Source of the DNA: CBDFHF01 sp965247565
GTDB lineage: Bacteria; Pseudomonadota; Gammaproteobacteria; Methylococcales; Methylomonadaceae
Direction: 5' to 3'
Length of the DNA: 64,000 nt
Assembly (NCBI GenBank): GCA_965247565.1
Contig: CBDFHF010000003.1
Coordinates: 1,860,001 to 1,924,000 of the forward strand
Part shown: in pieces, positions 9,556 through 19,558 of the stretch
How positions within the stretch are numbered: the first letter of the stretch is position 1
Layout: each line of letters begins with the position of its first letter
Notes under the pieces: model-generated
Databases searched by the model: none
What the model was told of the DNA's origin: nothing
Seen by the model: the letters and a program-made list of their open reading frames with translations, nothing else
Translations under genes and position numbers: made by a program

Positions 9556-10320
9556 TTAGCTCTTAATTCCAATGCCCTTATGCAATAAAAATAAGCTAAA
9601 CGCGGTCAATAAGGCAATAAAACCGCCGGTAATTTCAAAAGCCATCTGAATATCTACGTCGGTTACCCCGATAAGGCCAAATCGGAACGCATTAATCATA
9701 TATAAAATGGGGTTGCCCAGAGAAATGTTCTGCCAAATGACCGGCAGCATGTCTACTGAGTAAAAAACCCCACCCAAATAGCTCAAGGGTGTAAGTACAA
9801 AGTTGGGAATGATGGATATATCGTCGAAGCTTTCTGCCAGAATTGCGTTAATAAAGCCTGCCAATGCGAATAAAGTAGCTGTTAATAACGCCACCGCAAA
9901 AGCAAGCCACGGGTTATTGATGTGAATGTCAGAAAACAACATAGAAATTAGAGCCACTACCAGACCAACCATTAAACCTCTGACAATACCCCCGCTAATA
10001 TATCCAGCCAAAATGACCCAATTAGGCACTGGAGCGACCAGTAATTCTTCAATATTGCGCTGAAATTTAGTGGAATAAAACGATGACACCACGTTGGCAT
10101 AGGCGTGGCTAATGACTGACATTAAAATCACCCCGGGCACAATGTAATCCATGTAACTGGCACCATGAACCGTGCCTATACGATCGCCAATCAGTTTGCC
10201 GAATATCAAAAAATATAAAGCCGTGGTGATGGCTGGGGGTAATAAAGTTTGCGGCCAGATGCGGATAAACCGAAAAGTTTCCTTTTTGACAATAGTTTTA
10301 AACGCGATGGCGTAGTTCAT
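9556..10320 (-). CDS. yadH: ABC-2 type exporter permease (YadH-like)
   Basis: 254 residues with about six membrane helices and the ABC-2 permease signature around FDDISIIPNFVLTPLSYLGG (about 170-190, split by FVLTPLSYLGGVFYS). Its length matches E. coli YadH (256). The start overlaps the stop of the ATPase gene by one base (TAATG), so the two are translationally coupled and should form one exporter in the inner membrane. Substrate unknown. Confidence 0.92.
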   Translation of the reverse strand: MNYAIAFKTIVKKETFRFIRIWPQTLLPPAITTALYFLIFGKLIGDRIGTVHGASYMDYIVPGVILMSVISHAYANVVSSFYSTKFQRNIEELLVAPVPNWVILAGYISGGIVRGLMVGLVVALISMLFSDIHINNPWLAFAVALLTATLFALAGFINAILAESFDDISIIPNFVLTPLSYLGGVFYSVDMLPVIWQNISLGNPILYMINAFRFGLIGVTDVDIQMAFEITGGFIALLTAFSLFLLHKGIGIKS

Positions 10321-11246
10321 TAAGCTTTCCCTGCTGGTTTGGAATCGATCAAATCTAAAAATAACTGTTCCAGACGATTAGATTTGTTTTTTAGACTTAA
10401 CACTTCAATATTTTGAGCGGATAACTGGCTGAATAATTTGTTAAGCCCGTGCTCTTTGGGCACACCTACATTCATCGTTCGGTCTGAAATTCGCTCAATT
10501 TGATAACCATCCAGCACGGGAGTCGTGTTCAGTGGTTGCGCCAAATCGAGGATGAAATGATCGACATGTAGTCTGGCAAGTAAGCTGGCCATGTCGGAAT
10601 TTTCGACTATCTGGCCCTGGTCGATAATGGCGATATGGCGACACAAACTTTCAGCTTCTTCCAAATAGTGGGTGGTTAGAATGATAGTAGTGCCTTGTTC
10701 GTTGATTTCTTTCATCATTTTCCACATAGAACGGCGGATTTCTATGTCCACTCCAGCAGTCGGCTCATCAAGAATGAGTAATTTGGGTGCATGTACCAAA
10801 GCTCTGGCAATCATGACTCGGCGCTTCATGCCACCCGACAAACGTCGAGATACAGAGTTGCGCTTATCCCATAAATCCATTTGTTTAAGACAGTACTCGG
10901 TGCGTTGCAAAGCCAGCTTTCGCGGGGTGCCGTAATAGCCAGCTTGATTAAGTACGATATTCTGTACGGTCTCAAATTGGTTGAAGTTGACTTCTTGCGG
11001 AACTAGGCCCAAACATTGTTTGGCTCTGTTGCGATCAGTTTTTAAATCATGCCCGAAAATACTAACCGAGCCGCTGGTTTCGTTTACCAACGAGCTGATA
11101 ATACCTATTGCGGTTGACTTTCCTGCGCCATTGGGACCCAACAAGGCGAAAAAATCTCCGACTTCCACATCCAGATCAATGCCTTTTAAGGCCTCAAAGC
11201 CATTGTTATAAGTTTTTCGGAGGTTACGCAAAGATAATGCATTCAT
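10320..11246 (-). CDS. yadG: ABC exporter ATPase (YadG-like)
   Basis: 308 residues, the same length as E. coli YadG. Intact ATPase motifs: Walker A LLGPNGAGKST (about 36-46), Q-loop GLVPQEVNFNQ, signature RRLSGGMKRRV, Walker B KLLILDEPTAGVD and H-loop IILTTHYLEEAE. The C-terminal 80 residues form the extra domain usual for this subfamily. It precedes and overlaps the permease gene. Its motifs contrast with the degraded ones in the SbmA/YddA-like protein nearby. Confidence 0.94.
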   Translation of the reverse strand: MNALSLRNLRKTYNNGFEALKGIDLDVEVGDFFALLGPNGAGKSTAIGIISSLVNETSGSVSIFGHDLKTDRNRAKQCLGLVPQEVNFNQFETVQNIVLNQAGYYGTPRKLALQRTEYCLKQMDLWDKRNSVSRRLSGGMKRRVMIARALVHAPKLLILDEPTAGVDIEIRRSMWKMMKEINEQGTTIILTTHYLEEAESLCRHIAIIDQGQIVENSDMASLLARLHVDHFILDLAQPLNTTPVLDGYQIERISDRTMNVGVPKEHGLNKLFSQLSAQNIEVLSLKNKSNRLEQLFLDLIDSKPAGKA

Positions 11247-11537
11247 ACTGAAACTAACGCTTAACTGAATTCTTTAAATAAGTTAAATTACGCCGTGTGA
11301 TTGTTGAAAATAAGTTGATGCAGCTTAAATTCATGGCTAACAACAAAGCCGTGCAATAGTATCAGAAATAGTTGTAATAATTCACCACGAAGAAAACAGT
11401 GAACACGGCTTGTCTAGATTTGTTGAGTTTTGCTCAAAGCACATTTGTATTTTAATCTTTCAGCTATCGTTTCGCGTATTTCGTGGTTAACTTGTAAATA
11501 ACAAAAATTTAAGCCCTAAGCAAAAACTGGATAGCCC
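11247..11537. other. Intergenic region between divergent yadG and ppx
   Basis: About 290 bases with no credible gene. It must hold the promoters for yadGH (minus) and ppx (plus). A partial inverted pair ACCACGAA (about 11383) and TTCGTGGT (about 11480) is visible and looks like a fragment of a dispersed intergenic repeat. Confidence 0.4.
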
Positions 11538-13037
11538 GTGCCCAAACTAACCCCTGAATTTGTTGCCGCTGTAGACTTAGGTTCTAACAGCTTTCATATG
11601 ATCGTTTGTAGCCTGAAAGATGGAAAGTTACAAACGGTAGACCGTTTAAAAGAAATGGTCAGATTGGCTTCCGGACTGGATAAAAAAAATCATTTGGATT
11701 CCTCTACTCAAAAGAGAGCTTTAGAGTGTTTGGAGCGGTTTGGACAGCGCATCCGTAATTTTCCTCTCGACAGCGTGCGTGTTGTCGGTACCAATACGTT
11801 ACGCACCGCTAAAAATTCCGCACAATTTTTGTTGAAAGCAGAAAGAGCTTTAGGCCATCCTATTCATATCATTGCTGGTATAGAAGAAGCTCGACTGATT
11901 TACATGGGGGTTGCCCACAGTTTGGGCAGTAACGCTAACTTGCGTTTTGTAATGGACATAGGCGGAGGTAGCACTGAATACATCATCGGTAAAGATGAAA
12001 ACCCTCGTGTTAAAGAAAGTTTGAATATGGGCTGCGTTTCTATGAGCAACCTATTTTTTAAAGACGGACATTTATCTAAATTCGCCTTCAGTCAAGCGGT
12101 TTTGTTTGCAGCGCAAAAACTAGAACCTTTTCAGAGAAAATTTCAGCGTAAAAACTGGGATGAAGCCATTGGCTCATCTGGTAGCTTGAGGTCTATTGAC
12201 AAGGTGTTGCAGGCTAAAAACTGGAGTAATAATGGCATCACCATGAGTGGTTTGGAGCAATTAGTTGCCTATGTGAATCAATGCCGACATATTAATGATC
12301 TAAACCTGCCAGAGTTGGATCCTGAACGACTGCCTGTTTTTGTTGGGGGCCTCGCTATTCTCTATGCAACCTTTATCAATTTAGGCATAGAGCAGATGAC
12401 TGTGTCTGACGGTGCGCTCAGGGAGGGGCTGATACAAGATCTGTTGGGACGTATTTACGACCACGACATCCGCTCTGCCACCGTACATGCACTGACAGAG
12501 CGTTATCATACCGACAAGGAACACGCAGCTCGTGTTAAAAAAACTGTGCGGCGAATTCTCGCACAGTTAAATAAAAGTGGCTGTTTGATTGAGAATGAAA
12601 ATATGGGTCAGTTTTTAGATTGGGCAGCTGATCTCCATGAAATTGGTCACGATATTGCGCACAGTCAATACAATAAGCACGGGGCTTACATTATTGAAAA
12701 CGCCGATCTGGCTGGCTTTTCCCGCCAGGATCAATTGGTGCTATCAATCATCATTCGTTACCACCGCCGCAAATTTTCCGAATCGCGCTTTGCCGATCTG
12801 CATTCACCTTGGGACGCAGATGCGCCTCTCTTAACCATTATTCTACGCCTTGCTGTACTACTACATCGTAATCGCGATGAGCAAGCACTTCCGGACTTTA
12901 AAATAGCCATCAATAAAAACAAAATTCGTCTGCATTTTCCGGTTTTATGGTTAAACCAAGCGCCACTGACTGTCGCCGATTTATGTCAAGAAGCAGACTA
13001 TCTTAAAGATGCCGGTTTTAAGCTAGATTTTTCATAA
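11538..13037 (+). CDS. ppx: Exopolyphosphatase (Ppx/GppA family)
   Basis: 499 residues from a GTG start. The ASKHA-fold phosphate-binding motifs are clear: FVAAVDLGSNSFHMIV (about 8-23), VVGTNTLRTAKN, the catalytic-region EEAR (about 118) and VMDIGGGSTEYIIG (about 139). The C-terminal HD-like part contains LHEIGHDIAHSQYNKHGAYI (split as LHEIGHDIAHS and YNKHGAYI), which is typical of proteobacterial Ppx. It degrades polyphosphate processively to phosphate. A membrane-protein gene follows 9 bases later and is probably cotranscribed; no ppk is adjacent in this window. Confidence 0.95.
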   Translation: MPKLTPEFVAAVDLGSNSFHMIVCSLKDGKLQTVDRLKEMVRLASGLDKKNHLDSSTQKRALECLERFGQRIRNFPLDSVRVVGTNTLRTAKNSAQFLLKAERALGHPIHIIAGIEEARLIYMGVAHSLGSNANLRFVMDIGGGSTEYIIGKDENPRVKESLNMGCVSMSNLFFKDGHLSKFAFSQAVLFAAQKLEPFQRKFQRKNWDEAIGSSGSLRSIDKVLQAKNWSNNGITMSGLEQLVAYVNQCRHINDLNLPELDPERLPVFVGGLAILYATFINLGIEQMTVSDGALREGLIQDLLGRIYDHDIRSATVHALTERYHTDKEHAARVKKTVRRILAQLNKSGCLIENENMGQFLDWAADLHEIGHDIAHSQYNKHGAYIIENADLAGFSRQDQLVLSIIIRYHRRKFSESRFADLHSPWDADAPLLTIILRLAVLLHRNRDEQALPDFKIAINKNKIRLHFPVLWLNQAPLTVADLCQEADYLKDAGFKLDFS

Positions 13038-13046
13038 TCACAGTCG

Positions 13047-14303
13047 ATGAAAACGCTATTGCGCATCCCGCTGATATTGCTAAGCGTACTGCTTATGCTC
13101 TGTGCGGTACTGGTTTTTTTTGGTGTTAGTGATACGCCTGAGTTGCCAGTAGGCTGGAGGTTGACGCGAGAGGACATCAGCCACGCAAAAAAAATCCTGC
13201 ATGAGGGCTCGAAAACCCGGCCTGACGAAATTGGCACCATTGAATTGACCGAGAGCGACCTTAATTTAGCCGGTAACTACCTGTTAAACCGCTATAGTAA
13301 AAGCGCGGTTCACATCGAGATAAAAAATAACAAGGTTCGCTTTACTGTGACCATGACGTTGCCTAAAAACAAATTGGGTGATTATTTAAACATCAGCTTC
13401 AGGTTAGGTAACGAAAATAGTAATGAGCTACCCGGTATCACTAAATTTAAAGTCGGTAAGTTATTGTTACCGGCTAAGCTTGCCGCTTTCGTGATTGATA
13501 ATATCATCCGCCATACTTCATTAAATGAGTATTTTATTTTAGCCACACGGCCTATCAATGCGGTTGCTATTGGCGAAAAATCGCTTACCATCACTTATCA
13601 GCCTAGTCTTGAGGCCTTAATCCAGGCTAAAAATTTTCTAACCCAAAAAAATGATAACCCTGAGCAAAGTATCTACCAGCAAAAGCTCGCGGATATCGTT
13701 AGTCAACACGACCCGGCTTGGCGGTTATCATTGGCCGACCTGCTAAAACCCTTGTTTACATTGGCTTATGAGAGATCGACTGAATCGACCGCCATCGAAG
13801 AAAACAAAACCGTCATCCTCACAATCAATGATTATGTAAACCAAGCTGAAACTAGCAAGCTTGTCGCTTTACCCAAGAGCAACATCAAACAATATCCGAC
13901 TTTTATTTATAAAAGAGTTGATTTGGCTCAACATTTTATCGGTTCTGCTGCCATTGTTGTCTCAGCCAATCGCCAAGTTGCTAAAGTGGTCGGCGAAGAA
14001 AAAGAATTAAGTGATGCTAAAGTAGGCAGTGGCTTTAGCTTTATTGACTTGGCTGCTGACCGAGCTGGTGCACGCTTTGGCGATATGGCAACTGCCAGCC
14101 CACAAAAAGCCAGAAGACTTCAAAAAGCGATGACTAACATTACCGACTATAAAGATTTCATGCCTGACGTATTGGATTTGCCCGAGCATATGAACGAAAC
14201 TGAATTTAGACGGCGCTTCCAAGTTATCAATAGTCCGGCCTATCAAGAGATTTCAAAGACTATCGATACACGCATTGCAGCAACGCCGCTTTATATGAAG
14301 TAG
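13047..14303 (+). CDS. Hypothetical membrane-anchored protein downstream of ppx
   Basis: 418 residues, family not recognised. One N-terminal membrane anchor (about 5-25, IPLILLSVLLMLCAVLVFFG) is followed by a mostly soluble, presumably periplasmic region with mixed alpha/beta character and no motif I can name. It begins 9 bases after the ppx stop, so cotranscription is likely. Composition matches its neighbours, so it looks like a resident gene. Confidence 0.8.
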   Translation: MKTLLRIPLILLSVLLMLCAVLVFFGVSDTPELPVGWRLTREDISHAKKILHEGSKTRPDEIGTIELTESDLNLAGNYLLNRYSKSAVHIEIKNNKVRFTVTMTLPKNKLGDYLNISFRLGNENSNELPGITKFKVGKLLLPAKLAAFVIDNIIRHTSLNEYFILATRPINAVAIGEKSLTITYQPSLEALIQAKNFLTQKNDNPEQSIYQQKLADIVSQHDPAWRLSLADLLKPLFTLAYERSTESTAIEENKTVILTINDYVNQAETSKLVALPKSNIKQYPTFIYKRVDLAQHFIGSAAIVVSANRQVAKVVGEEKELSDAKVGSGFSFIDLAADRAGARFGDMATASPQKARRLQKAMTNITDYKDFMPDVLDLPEHMNETEFRRRFQVINSPAYQEISKTIDTRIAATPLYMK

Positions 14304-14365
14304 GGGGCTTTTTTGGTTCGGCAAAGGTATTTCGAACGATCATTATTATCAATGGTGTAATTATT

Positions 14366-14869
14366 ATGTTTATCTATACCTTGCCAATACTCTTCACTGC
14401 TATCCGCTATGTGACGCCGATAGAGTTGATGGTTATTTTTTTCGCTGCGTTAATGATGTTGTGGATTTCCTCACCGTTAGCGACAGAACATTGGCAAAAG
14501 CCACATCCAAGTAACTATTTGTTTGCCGGCTGGATAGGTCGTTTAGGTGTTCATTGGGTTTTTTGGCCTTTTTTTATTCTGTTAAACATAGGCCTATACA
14601 CCACCGATACTTTAGCTAAAGTGGGCATGCTGACTGTTTCCAGTTGGGATGAAATTCATTTTGTACTACTGCTAACTGTTATATGGTGGACAACCGCAGT
14701 CTGGCGGTGTTCTGCAAATACCCAGGTTCGATTTTGGGGCGCTTTTGCTCGATTAATGACCTTGGCTGTATTTTTCGAATATGGTCTAAAACTGTTGATA
14801 CGCATCGATTACCCTCGCGTTTTTTTCAATTGTGAGGATCTTTTTTTGGATTATGGCAGTTGTTTTTAG
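14366..14869 (+). CDS. Hypothetical integral membrane protein
   Basis: 167 residues with three to four hydrophobic helices (about 5-15, 22-38, 70-85 and 95-110) and many Trp residues. Family not recognised. It lies 62 bases after the preceding hypothetical gene and may be the last member of the ppx operon. A palindrome follows before the convergent LysM gene. Confidence 0.65.
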   Translation: MFIYTLPILFTAIRYVTPIELMVIFFAALMMLWISSPLATEHWQKPHPSNYLFAGWIGRLGVHWVFWPFFILLNIGLYTTDTLAKVGMLTVSSWDEIHFVLLLTVIWWTTAVWRCSANTQVRFWGAFARLMTLAVFFEYGLKLLIRIDYPRVFFNCEDLFLDYGSCF

Positions 14870-14905
14870 CCGCGATTGAAAGGTTTTAAGTCATTGCGAT
14901 ACTCT

Positions 14906-14955
14906 TCGGCTTCGCTCAGGGAATGCAACGCTATTGTCGCTCTGAGCGAAGCCGA
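14906..14955. repeat. Intergenic palindrome between convergent genes
   Basis: Inverted 14-base arms: TCGGCTTCGCTCAG (14906-14919) and its complement CTGAGCGAAGCCGA (14942-14955), separated by 22 bases. It sits in the 187-base gap between a plus-strand and a minus-strand gene. It resembles dispersed REP-like palindromes and could act as a two-way transcription stop, although there is no U tract. Confidence 0.65.
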
Positions 14956-15056
14956 GGGAGAATGAAAAATTGCGACGCAAGCTTTCGTTCAATTTTTTAC
15001 CCGTCTGCAATGGGGGCAATAGCCAAAAGAATTAATAGGCACAAATTGTCTGAAAC

Positions 15057-16172
15057 TTAAGGAGTTTGAACTTTATCCAAAAGATGGATGGCTTGGCGGG
15101 CTTTCATGACCAGCGCATAGCTTAGGTGTTCAAAAGGGCGAAATACCATGAGAGTGCCGGCGATTTCGTCGGGAAGTTTGATGCTGTCGTTTTTAACGCT
15201 ACTGTATTCATCTCTAACGGTATCGCCACGCTTGTAAATATCAAGTTCATGCCCCGCCTGGAGTCCATCAGCAGAGCCCTTGTCGATAATTACCACATTG
15301 TATTGACCGATCTGCTGTACGCCTTCAAAAACACTGATAATGCTGCCTTTAATGGCGCGTTCTGGCGGTCTTGGAAAATAATTCAAGCTAATATCGGTTT
15401 CCTGATTGGACATAATGCGATCGCCCGTACGGATTTCACTTTTTGCCTTGGTAATGGCTAAAGTGGCTGGATCGCCTTCTTGCTCGAGTAAAGTGTCGCC
15501 GATATATTTGGCTTCATAGCCCAAAACTTTTCCGGTTTCAGGGCTCACATATTTGGTGCCTTCTCTGTACACAGTAAAGGCTAAATTTTCCGGTTTGTGA
15601 ATTGATCGCACATAAACTTTATCACCAGCGCCCGCAAGTAAGTGTTCACCCGCAAAACCTATGACGTAAGGAGATTGGCCCAGTTCTTTTTCGCTGATTA
15701 CTCTCGGCGAAGTCAAGTATTTTTGAATGGCTTCTATAGGTAATAGCTTAATGGCTTGCTTTATATTGGTTTCCCTAATACACGGCATTACCTTTCCAGA
15801 TTCGTCCAACGTAAATTCTGAGCGTCCGTTTCTGGTATCTTCTTCCTGTAAAACGCAAGGACCGTTAGCCGGAGATTCTGAAAGTAGCTGGGTTTTTGAG
15901 AAGCTCAATCTAGGTTTTCCGTCGACCATAGAAAAATAGATGGTGTCTCCGGGATAAATCAAGTGCGGATTATTAATATGGCTATTATCCTGCCATAGCT
16001 CGGGCCACTGTCTAGGATTGCGTAAAAACTTACCTGAAATATCCCACAAGGTATCGCCCTGAACGACTGTATAGTGTTCAGGGTGCGCTGGATTTATCGC
16101 TATGTCTTCAGCCACTACGTTGACACTGAAAAATAAAGGCAAGATAAAGCCAAAGGTTGTTCTAAGAGCCAT
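15057..16172 (-). CDS. LysM-domain cell-wall-binding protein
   Basis: 371 residues. A signal peptide (ending about SVNVVAE) precedes a LysM domain at about 34-83 (HYTVVQGDTLWDISGKFL then PHLIYPGDTIYF), which binds peptidoglycan. The remaining 290 residues form the conserved region found in LysM proteins encoded beside def/dprA in gammaproteobacteria. It is divergent from def with about 96 bases between. The exact role is unknown; envelope maintenance is an inference. Confidence 0.88.
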   Translation of the reverse strand: MALRTTFGFILPLFFSVNVVAEDIAINPAHPEHYTVVQGDTLWDISGKFLRNPRQWPELWQDNSHINNPHLIYPGDTIYFSMVDGKPRLSFSKTQLLSESPANGPCVLQEEDTRNGRSEFTLDESGKVMPCIRETNIKQAIKLLPIEAIQKYLTSPRVISEKELGQSPYVIGFAGEHLLAGAGDKVYVRSIHKPENLAFTVYREGTKYVSPETGKVLGYEAKYIGDTLLEQEGDPATLAITKAKSEIRTGDRIMSNQETDISLNYFPRPPERAIKGSIISVFEGVQQIGQYNVVIIDKGSADGLQAGHELDIYKRGDTVRDEYSSVKNDSIKLPDEIAGTLMVFRPFEHLSYALVMKARQAIHLLDKVQTP

Positions 16173-16268
16173 AATGAGTCCTGTAGGGTGTTTTTAATCG
16201 GTCTGAATACAAAGTTTAGATGAATTCATATAGAATTCTACTATTCAATGTATTTAGTGGAGAGATTG

Positions 16269-16775
16269 TTGGGTATTTTAACTATTCTCGAATTTCCTGA
16301 TGAACGCTTGCGCAAAAAAGCGGCTCCAGTTCAAAAGGTTGATGAGAACATCAAAAAGCTGGTCGATGACATGCTTGAAACCATGTATGAGTCAAATGGT
16401 GTGGGGCTTGCCGCCACGCAGGTTAACGTGCATCAACGCGTTATTGTCATTGATATTAGTGAAGAAAAAGATGATCCACTGTGTTTAATTAACCCAGAAA
16501 TTGTCGCTAAGGTTGGCGAAGAAGAATCCAGCGAAGGTTGTTTGTCGGTGCCAGGTTTTTTTGAAAAAGTAAAAAGGGCTGAGCAGATTAAGGTTAGGGC
16601 GCTTAACAAAAATGGTGAATCCTTCGAGCTTGATGCGACAGAATTGCTGGCCGTGTGTGTGCAACATGAAATGGATCATTTGGAAGGAAAGTTATTTGTG
16701 GATTATTTATCACCATTAAAGCGGCAACGCATTAAAAAGAAATTGGAGAAAATTCATAAAATGGAACGCAATTAA
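16269..16775 (+). CDS. def: Peptide deformylase
   Basis: Removes the N-formyl group from new proteins. All three metal-site motifs are intact: GVGLAATQV, EGCLSVPG (metal Cys) and QHEMDHLEG (HExxH type). I chose the TTG at 16269 because GGAGAG lies about 5 bases upstream and the protein then starts like its homologs (GILTILEFPDERLR; 168 residues). An in-frame ATG at 16248 would add 7 residues. It is followed 2 bases later by fmt, the usual pairing. Confidence 0.95.
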   Translation: MGILTILEFPDERLRKKAAPVQKVDENIKKLVDDMLETMYESNGVGLAATQVNVHQRVIVIDISEEKDDPLCLINPEIVAKVGEEESSEGCLSVPGFFEKVKRAEQIKVRALNKNGESFELDATELLAVCVQHEMDHLEGKLFVDYLSPLKRQRIKKKLEKIHKMERN

Positions 16776-16777
16776 GC

Positions 16778-17701
16778 ATGAAGATTATTTTTGCCGGCAC
16801 GCCCGAATTTGCTGTGCCTTGCTTGCAAATGTTGTTAGATTCAAGGCATGAGGTGTGTGCAGTTTATACGCAGCCGGATCGGCCGGCTGGTCGAGGTCGA
16901 AAATTACAGCCAAGTCCTGTAAAACAGTTAGCCTTGCAAGCAGGAATTCCTGTTTTGCAGCCAGTTACCATGAAAACAGCGGAAGATCTTCAGCAATTTT
17001 CAGAATTTAGAGCGGATCTTTTTGTTGTGGTTGCCTATGGAGTGATATTAACCCAGCAGATTTTGGATGTTCCCAAGCTGGGATGCATTAATGTACATGG
17101 CTCCTTGTTACCACGTTGGCGCGGCGCCGCGCCAATTCAGCGCGCGGTTATGGCAGGCGATGCCAAGACGGGGGTGACTATTATGCGCATGGTCCGCAAG
17201 TTGGATGCTGGTGATATGTTGCATAAAGAGGAATGTCTGATAAACAGTACCGATACGGCCAGTGAATTACACGATAAATTGGCCGAATTAGGGGCGATAG
17301 GGCTAGCCAAAGTGCTAGTTCAATTGGAAGATGGCACAGTTAATGCTGAAGCTCAGAATGAAGCTTTAGTCACCTATGCAGCAAAGCTGGAAAAGAGTGA
17401 AGCCAGTATCGATTGGTCACAACCAGCACAGCAAATTGCTAGGCAGATTAGAGGATTAAACGCTTGGCCAGTTGCACAGACTCTTTACCAAGGTGAAGTG
17501 CTCCGTATTTGGCAAGCACAAACGCTGGACGACAACGTAAAAGTTGAGCCAGGTCATGTTGTTAGTACCCATAGGACTATGGATGTGGCAACAGGACAGG
17601 GATGGTTAAGAATACAAGAAGTGCAATTGCCAGGCGGTAAACGCTTGCCTGTTCAAGCTTTTCTTAATGCTCATCAGCCAAATGGAGCTCGATTAGGTTG
17701 A
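16778..17701 (+). CDS. fmt: Methionyl-tRNA formyltransferase
   Basis: 307 residues. Formylates initiator Met-tRNA. The N-terminal IIFAGTPEFAVPCL and the formyl-transfer motif HGSLLPRWRGAAPIQRA (about 107-123, with the catalytic N/H/D environment) are clear, and the C-terminal OB-like domain is present. Second gene in def-fmt-rsmB, with spacers of 2 and 7 bases. Confidence 0.96.
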   Translation: MKIIFAGTPEFAVPCLQMLLDSRHEVCAVYTQPDRPAGRGRKLQPSPVKQLALQAGIPVLQPVTMKTAEDLQQFSEFRADLFVVVAYGVILTQQILDVPKLGCINVHGSLLPRWRGAAPIQRAVMAGDAKTGVTIMRMVRKLDAGDMLHKEECLINSTDTASELHDKLAELGAIGLAKVLVQLEDGTVNAEAQNEALVTYAAKLEKSEASIDWSQPAQQIARQIRGLNAWPVAQTLYQGEVLRIWQAQTLDDNVKVEPGHVVSTHRTMDVATGQGWLRIQEVQLPGGKRLPVQAFLNAHQPNGARLG

Positions 17702-17708
17702 TTATTCT

Positions 17709-19001
17709 GTGAACTCAAGATTGGTAGCTGCCCGCGTATTAGTTCGGGTTTTTCAAGATGGCCAGTCTTTAACTGCGGCGCTGGATCATTCTTGGCAAAA
17801 TTCAGAACCGCTACCCACAAAAGATAAAGCCTTTGTGCAAGCGTTATGTTTTGGTGTTTGTCGGCAATTCCATCGTTTGGATTTTGTGCTGGATTGTCTA
17901 TTAGATAAACCACTCAAGGATATGGAGGTAAAAGCGCTAGCCTTAGTAGGTTTGTATCAGCTTAAATTTATGCGGGTAAAGCCGCATGCGGCAGTATCTG
18001 AAACAGTGTTGGCAGCGCGTAAAAAGCCTTGGGCGAAAGCGCTAATAAATGCGGTATTGCGAGCTTACCTACGACAACAGGACGATCTTGAAAATAAGGC
18101 CGATCAAATTCAAGTTGCAGCGTTGAGCCATCCTGATTGGTTGGTTAAGCGCATAGTGCAGGATTGGCCTGAACAGGCGGAGGCTATTTTTATTGCGAAT
18201 AATCAGCAACCGCCCATGGTATTGCGGGTCAATTGTTTACAAATCCAGCCGAAAGATTATTTGCAGAAGCTAAGCGAATACGGAATCACCGCAGCCCCCG
18301 TTAGTTTTTGCCCATCGGCTTTACTGCTTGATAAGCCGGTCGCTGTTGAAATGTTACCTGGTTTTAATGATGGACTGGCTTCTGTTCAAGACACGGCGGC
18401 GCAATTGGCGTCGGCCTTGCTAGATGTGCAACCTGGTCAACGAGTGTTAGATGTATGTGCGGCTCCGGGTGGCAAAACGGCACATATTCTGGAAGCACAG
18501 CCAAATTTAAAGTCTTTGCTGGCAATTGACATTGATCCCACTAGATTGCAACGAGTACGGGAAAACCTGCAGCGTTTGAAATTATCGGCAACTTTATTAA
18601 TGGCCGATGCAACAGCGCCTGAGCAATGGTGGGACGGGCAGTTATTTGACCGGATTTTATTGGACGCACCGTGTTCTGCATTAGGAGTTATTCGGCGTCA
18701 TCCCGATATTAAATTATTACGCAGAGCTGAAGATATTCAAGCATTGCAAGATTTACAACAGCATATTATGCAAGCAACTTGGCCGCTATTAGCACCGGGT
18801 GGAATTATGCTTTATGCTACCTGTTCAATTCTAAAGCAGGAAAACGAGCAGCAAATTAAAGCATTTTTAACCACGCACCAGGATGCAATTGAATTGCCTA
18901 TCGATGTTGCATGGGGAAATGCCCGCGAATATGGACGGCAGATCTTGACCGGCGAATCAGCAATGGATGGCTTTTATTATGCGCGTATTAGGAAGCAGTA
19001 G
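17709..19001 (+). CDS. rsmB: 16S rRNA (cytosine-967-C5)-methyltransferase
   Basis: 430 residues from a GTG start. An N-terminal NusB-like RNA-binding domain (about 1-140) precedes the methyltransferase domain with the SAM motif VLDVCAAPGGKTAHIL (about 249) and the two cysteines of m5C enzymes, DAPCSALGVIRRHPDI (about 321) and YATCSILKQEN (about 371). Its stop overlaps the GTG start of the next gene by one base. Confidence 0.96.
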   Translation: MNSRLVAARVLVRVFQDGQSLTAALDHSWQNSEPLPTKDKAFVQALCFGVCRQFHRLDFVLDCLLDKPLKDMEVKALALVGLYQLKFMRVKPHAAVSETVLAARKKPWAKALINAVLRAYLRQQDDLENKADQIQVAALSHPDWLVKRIVQDWPEQAEAIFIANNQQPPMVLRVNCLQIQPKDYLQKLSEYGITAAPVSFCPSALLLDKPVAVEMLPGFNDGLASVQDTAAQLASALLDVQPGQRVLDVCAAPGGKTAHILEAQPNLKSLLAIDIDPTRLQRVRENLQRLKLSATLLMADATAPEQWWDGQLFDRILLDAPCSALGVIRRHPDIKLLRRAEDIQALQDLQQHIMQATWPLLAPGGIMLYATCSILKQENEQQIKAFLTTHQDAIELPIDVAWGNAREYGRQILTGESAMDGFYYARIRKQ

Positions 19002-19558
19002 TGCGACGCTTCTATATTTTGTTGTTAGTGATAATGGTATGGCTACCGGTCGCTAGCAATGGTAGTGAATTTTCGGCTCAAGTTGATAACGTTCAGATAG
19101 TCCGGCAAGACCTAAATTATGTTTTATCCGCTGATATCTCATATCGTTTAAGCAATGGAGCCATGCAAGCCCTACAAAATGGTGTGCCGTTGTTCTGGAT
19201 TTTACAAATTAAACTGCAGCAACAACGTGACTATCTTTGGAATGTCACGTTGTTGACCAAGGATATAAACTATCGTATCCAATATCATGCACTATTAAAT
19301 GTGTATAGAGTCAGAAATGAAGGCAGCGGTGAAGTCTATAACTTTTCGACTTTGGCGGCTGCATTAAAACAAATGTCGGCTCTGCATGGTTTACCTCTTA
19401 TCGAGGTTAATCGCGTCGAAGCGGAGCAACACTATTTCGTTGCGATCAAGGTCTTTTTTAACCGGGATGCACTACCTTTGCCATTAAGGCCGATTGCTTA
19501 CACCAGTCCGCAATGGTATTTATCGAGTGAATGGACGTCATGGCCCTTACCAAAATAA
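19001..19558 (+). CDS. DUF4390 secreted protein
   Basis: 185 residues with an N-terminal signal peptide (about 1-21, LLLVIMVWLPVASNGSE). It matches the DUF4390 family, which is typically encoded between rsmB and ntrY in gammaproteobacteria; no biochemical function is known. It starts with GTG overlapping the rsmB stop, and its 3' end overlaps the ntrY start by 28 bases, so it is coupled to the NtrYX sensor genes. Confidence 0.85.
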   Translation: MRRFYILLLVIMVWLPVASNGSEFSAQVDNVQIVRQDLNYVLSADISYRLSNGAMQALQNGVPLFWILQIKLQQQRDYLWNVTLLTKDINYRIQYHALLNVYRVRNEGSGEVYNFSTLAAALKQMSALHGLPLIEVNRVEAEQHYFVAIKVFFNRDALPLPLRPIAYTSPQWYLSSEWTSWPLPK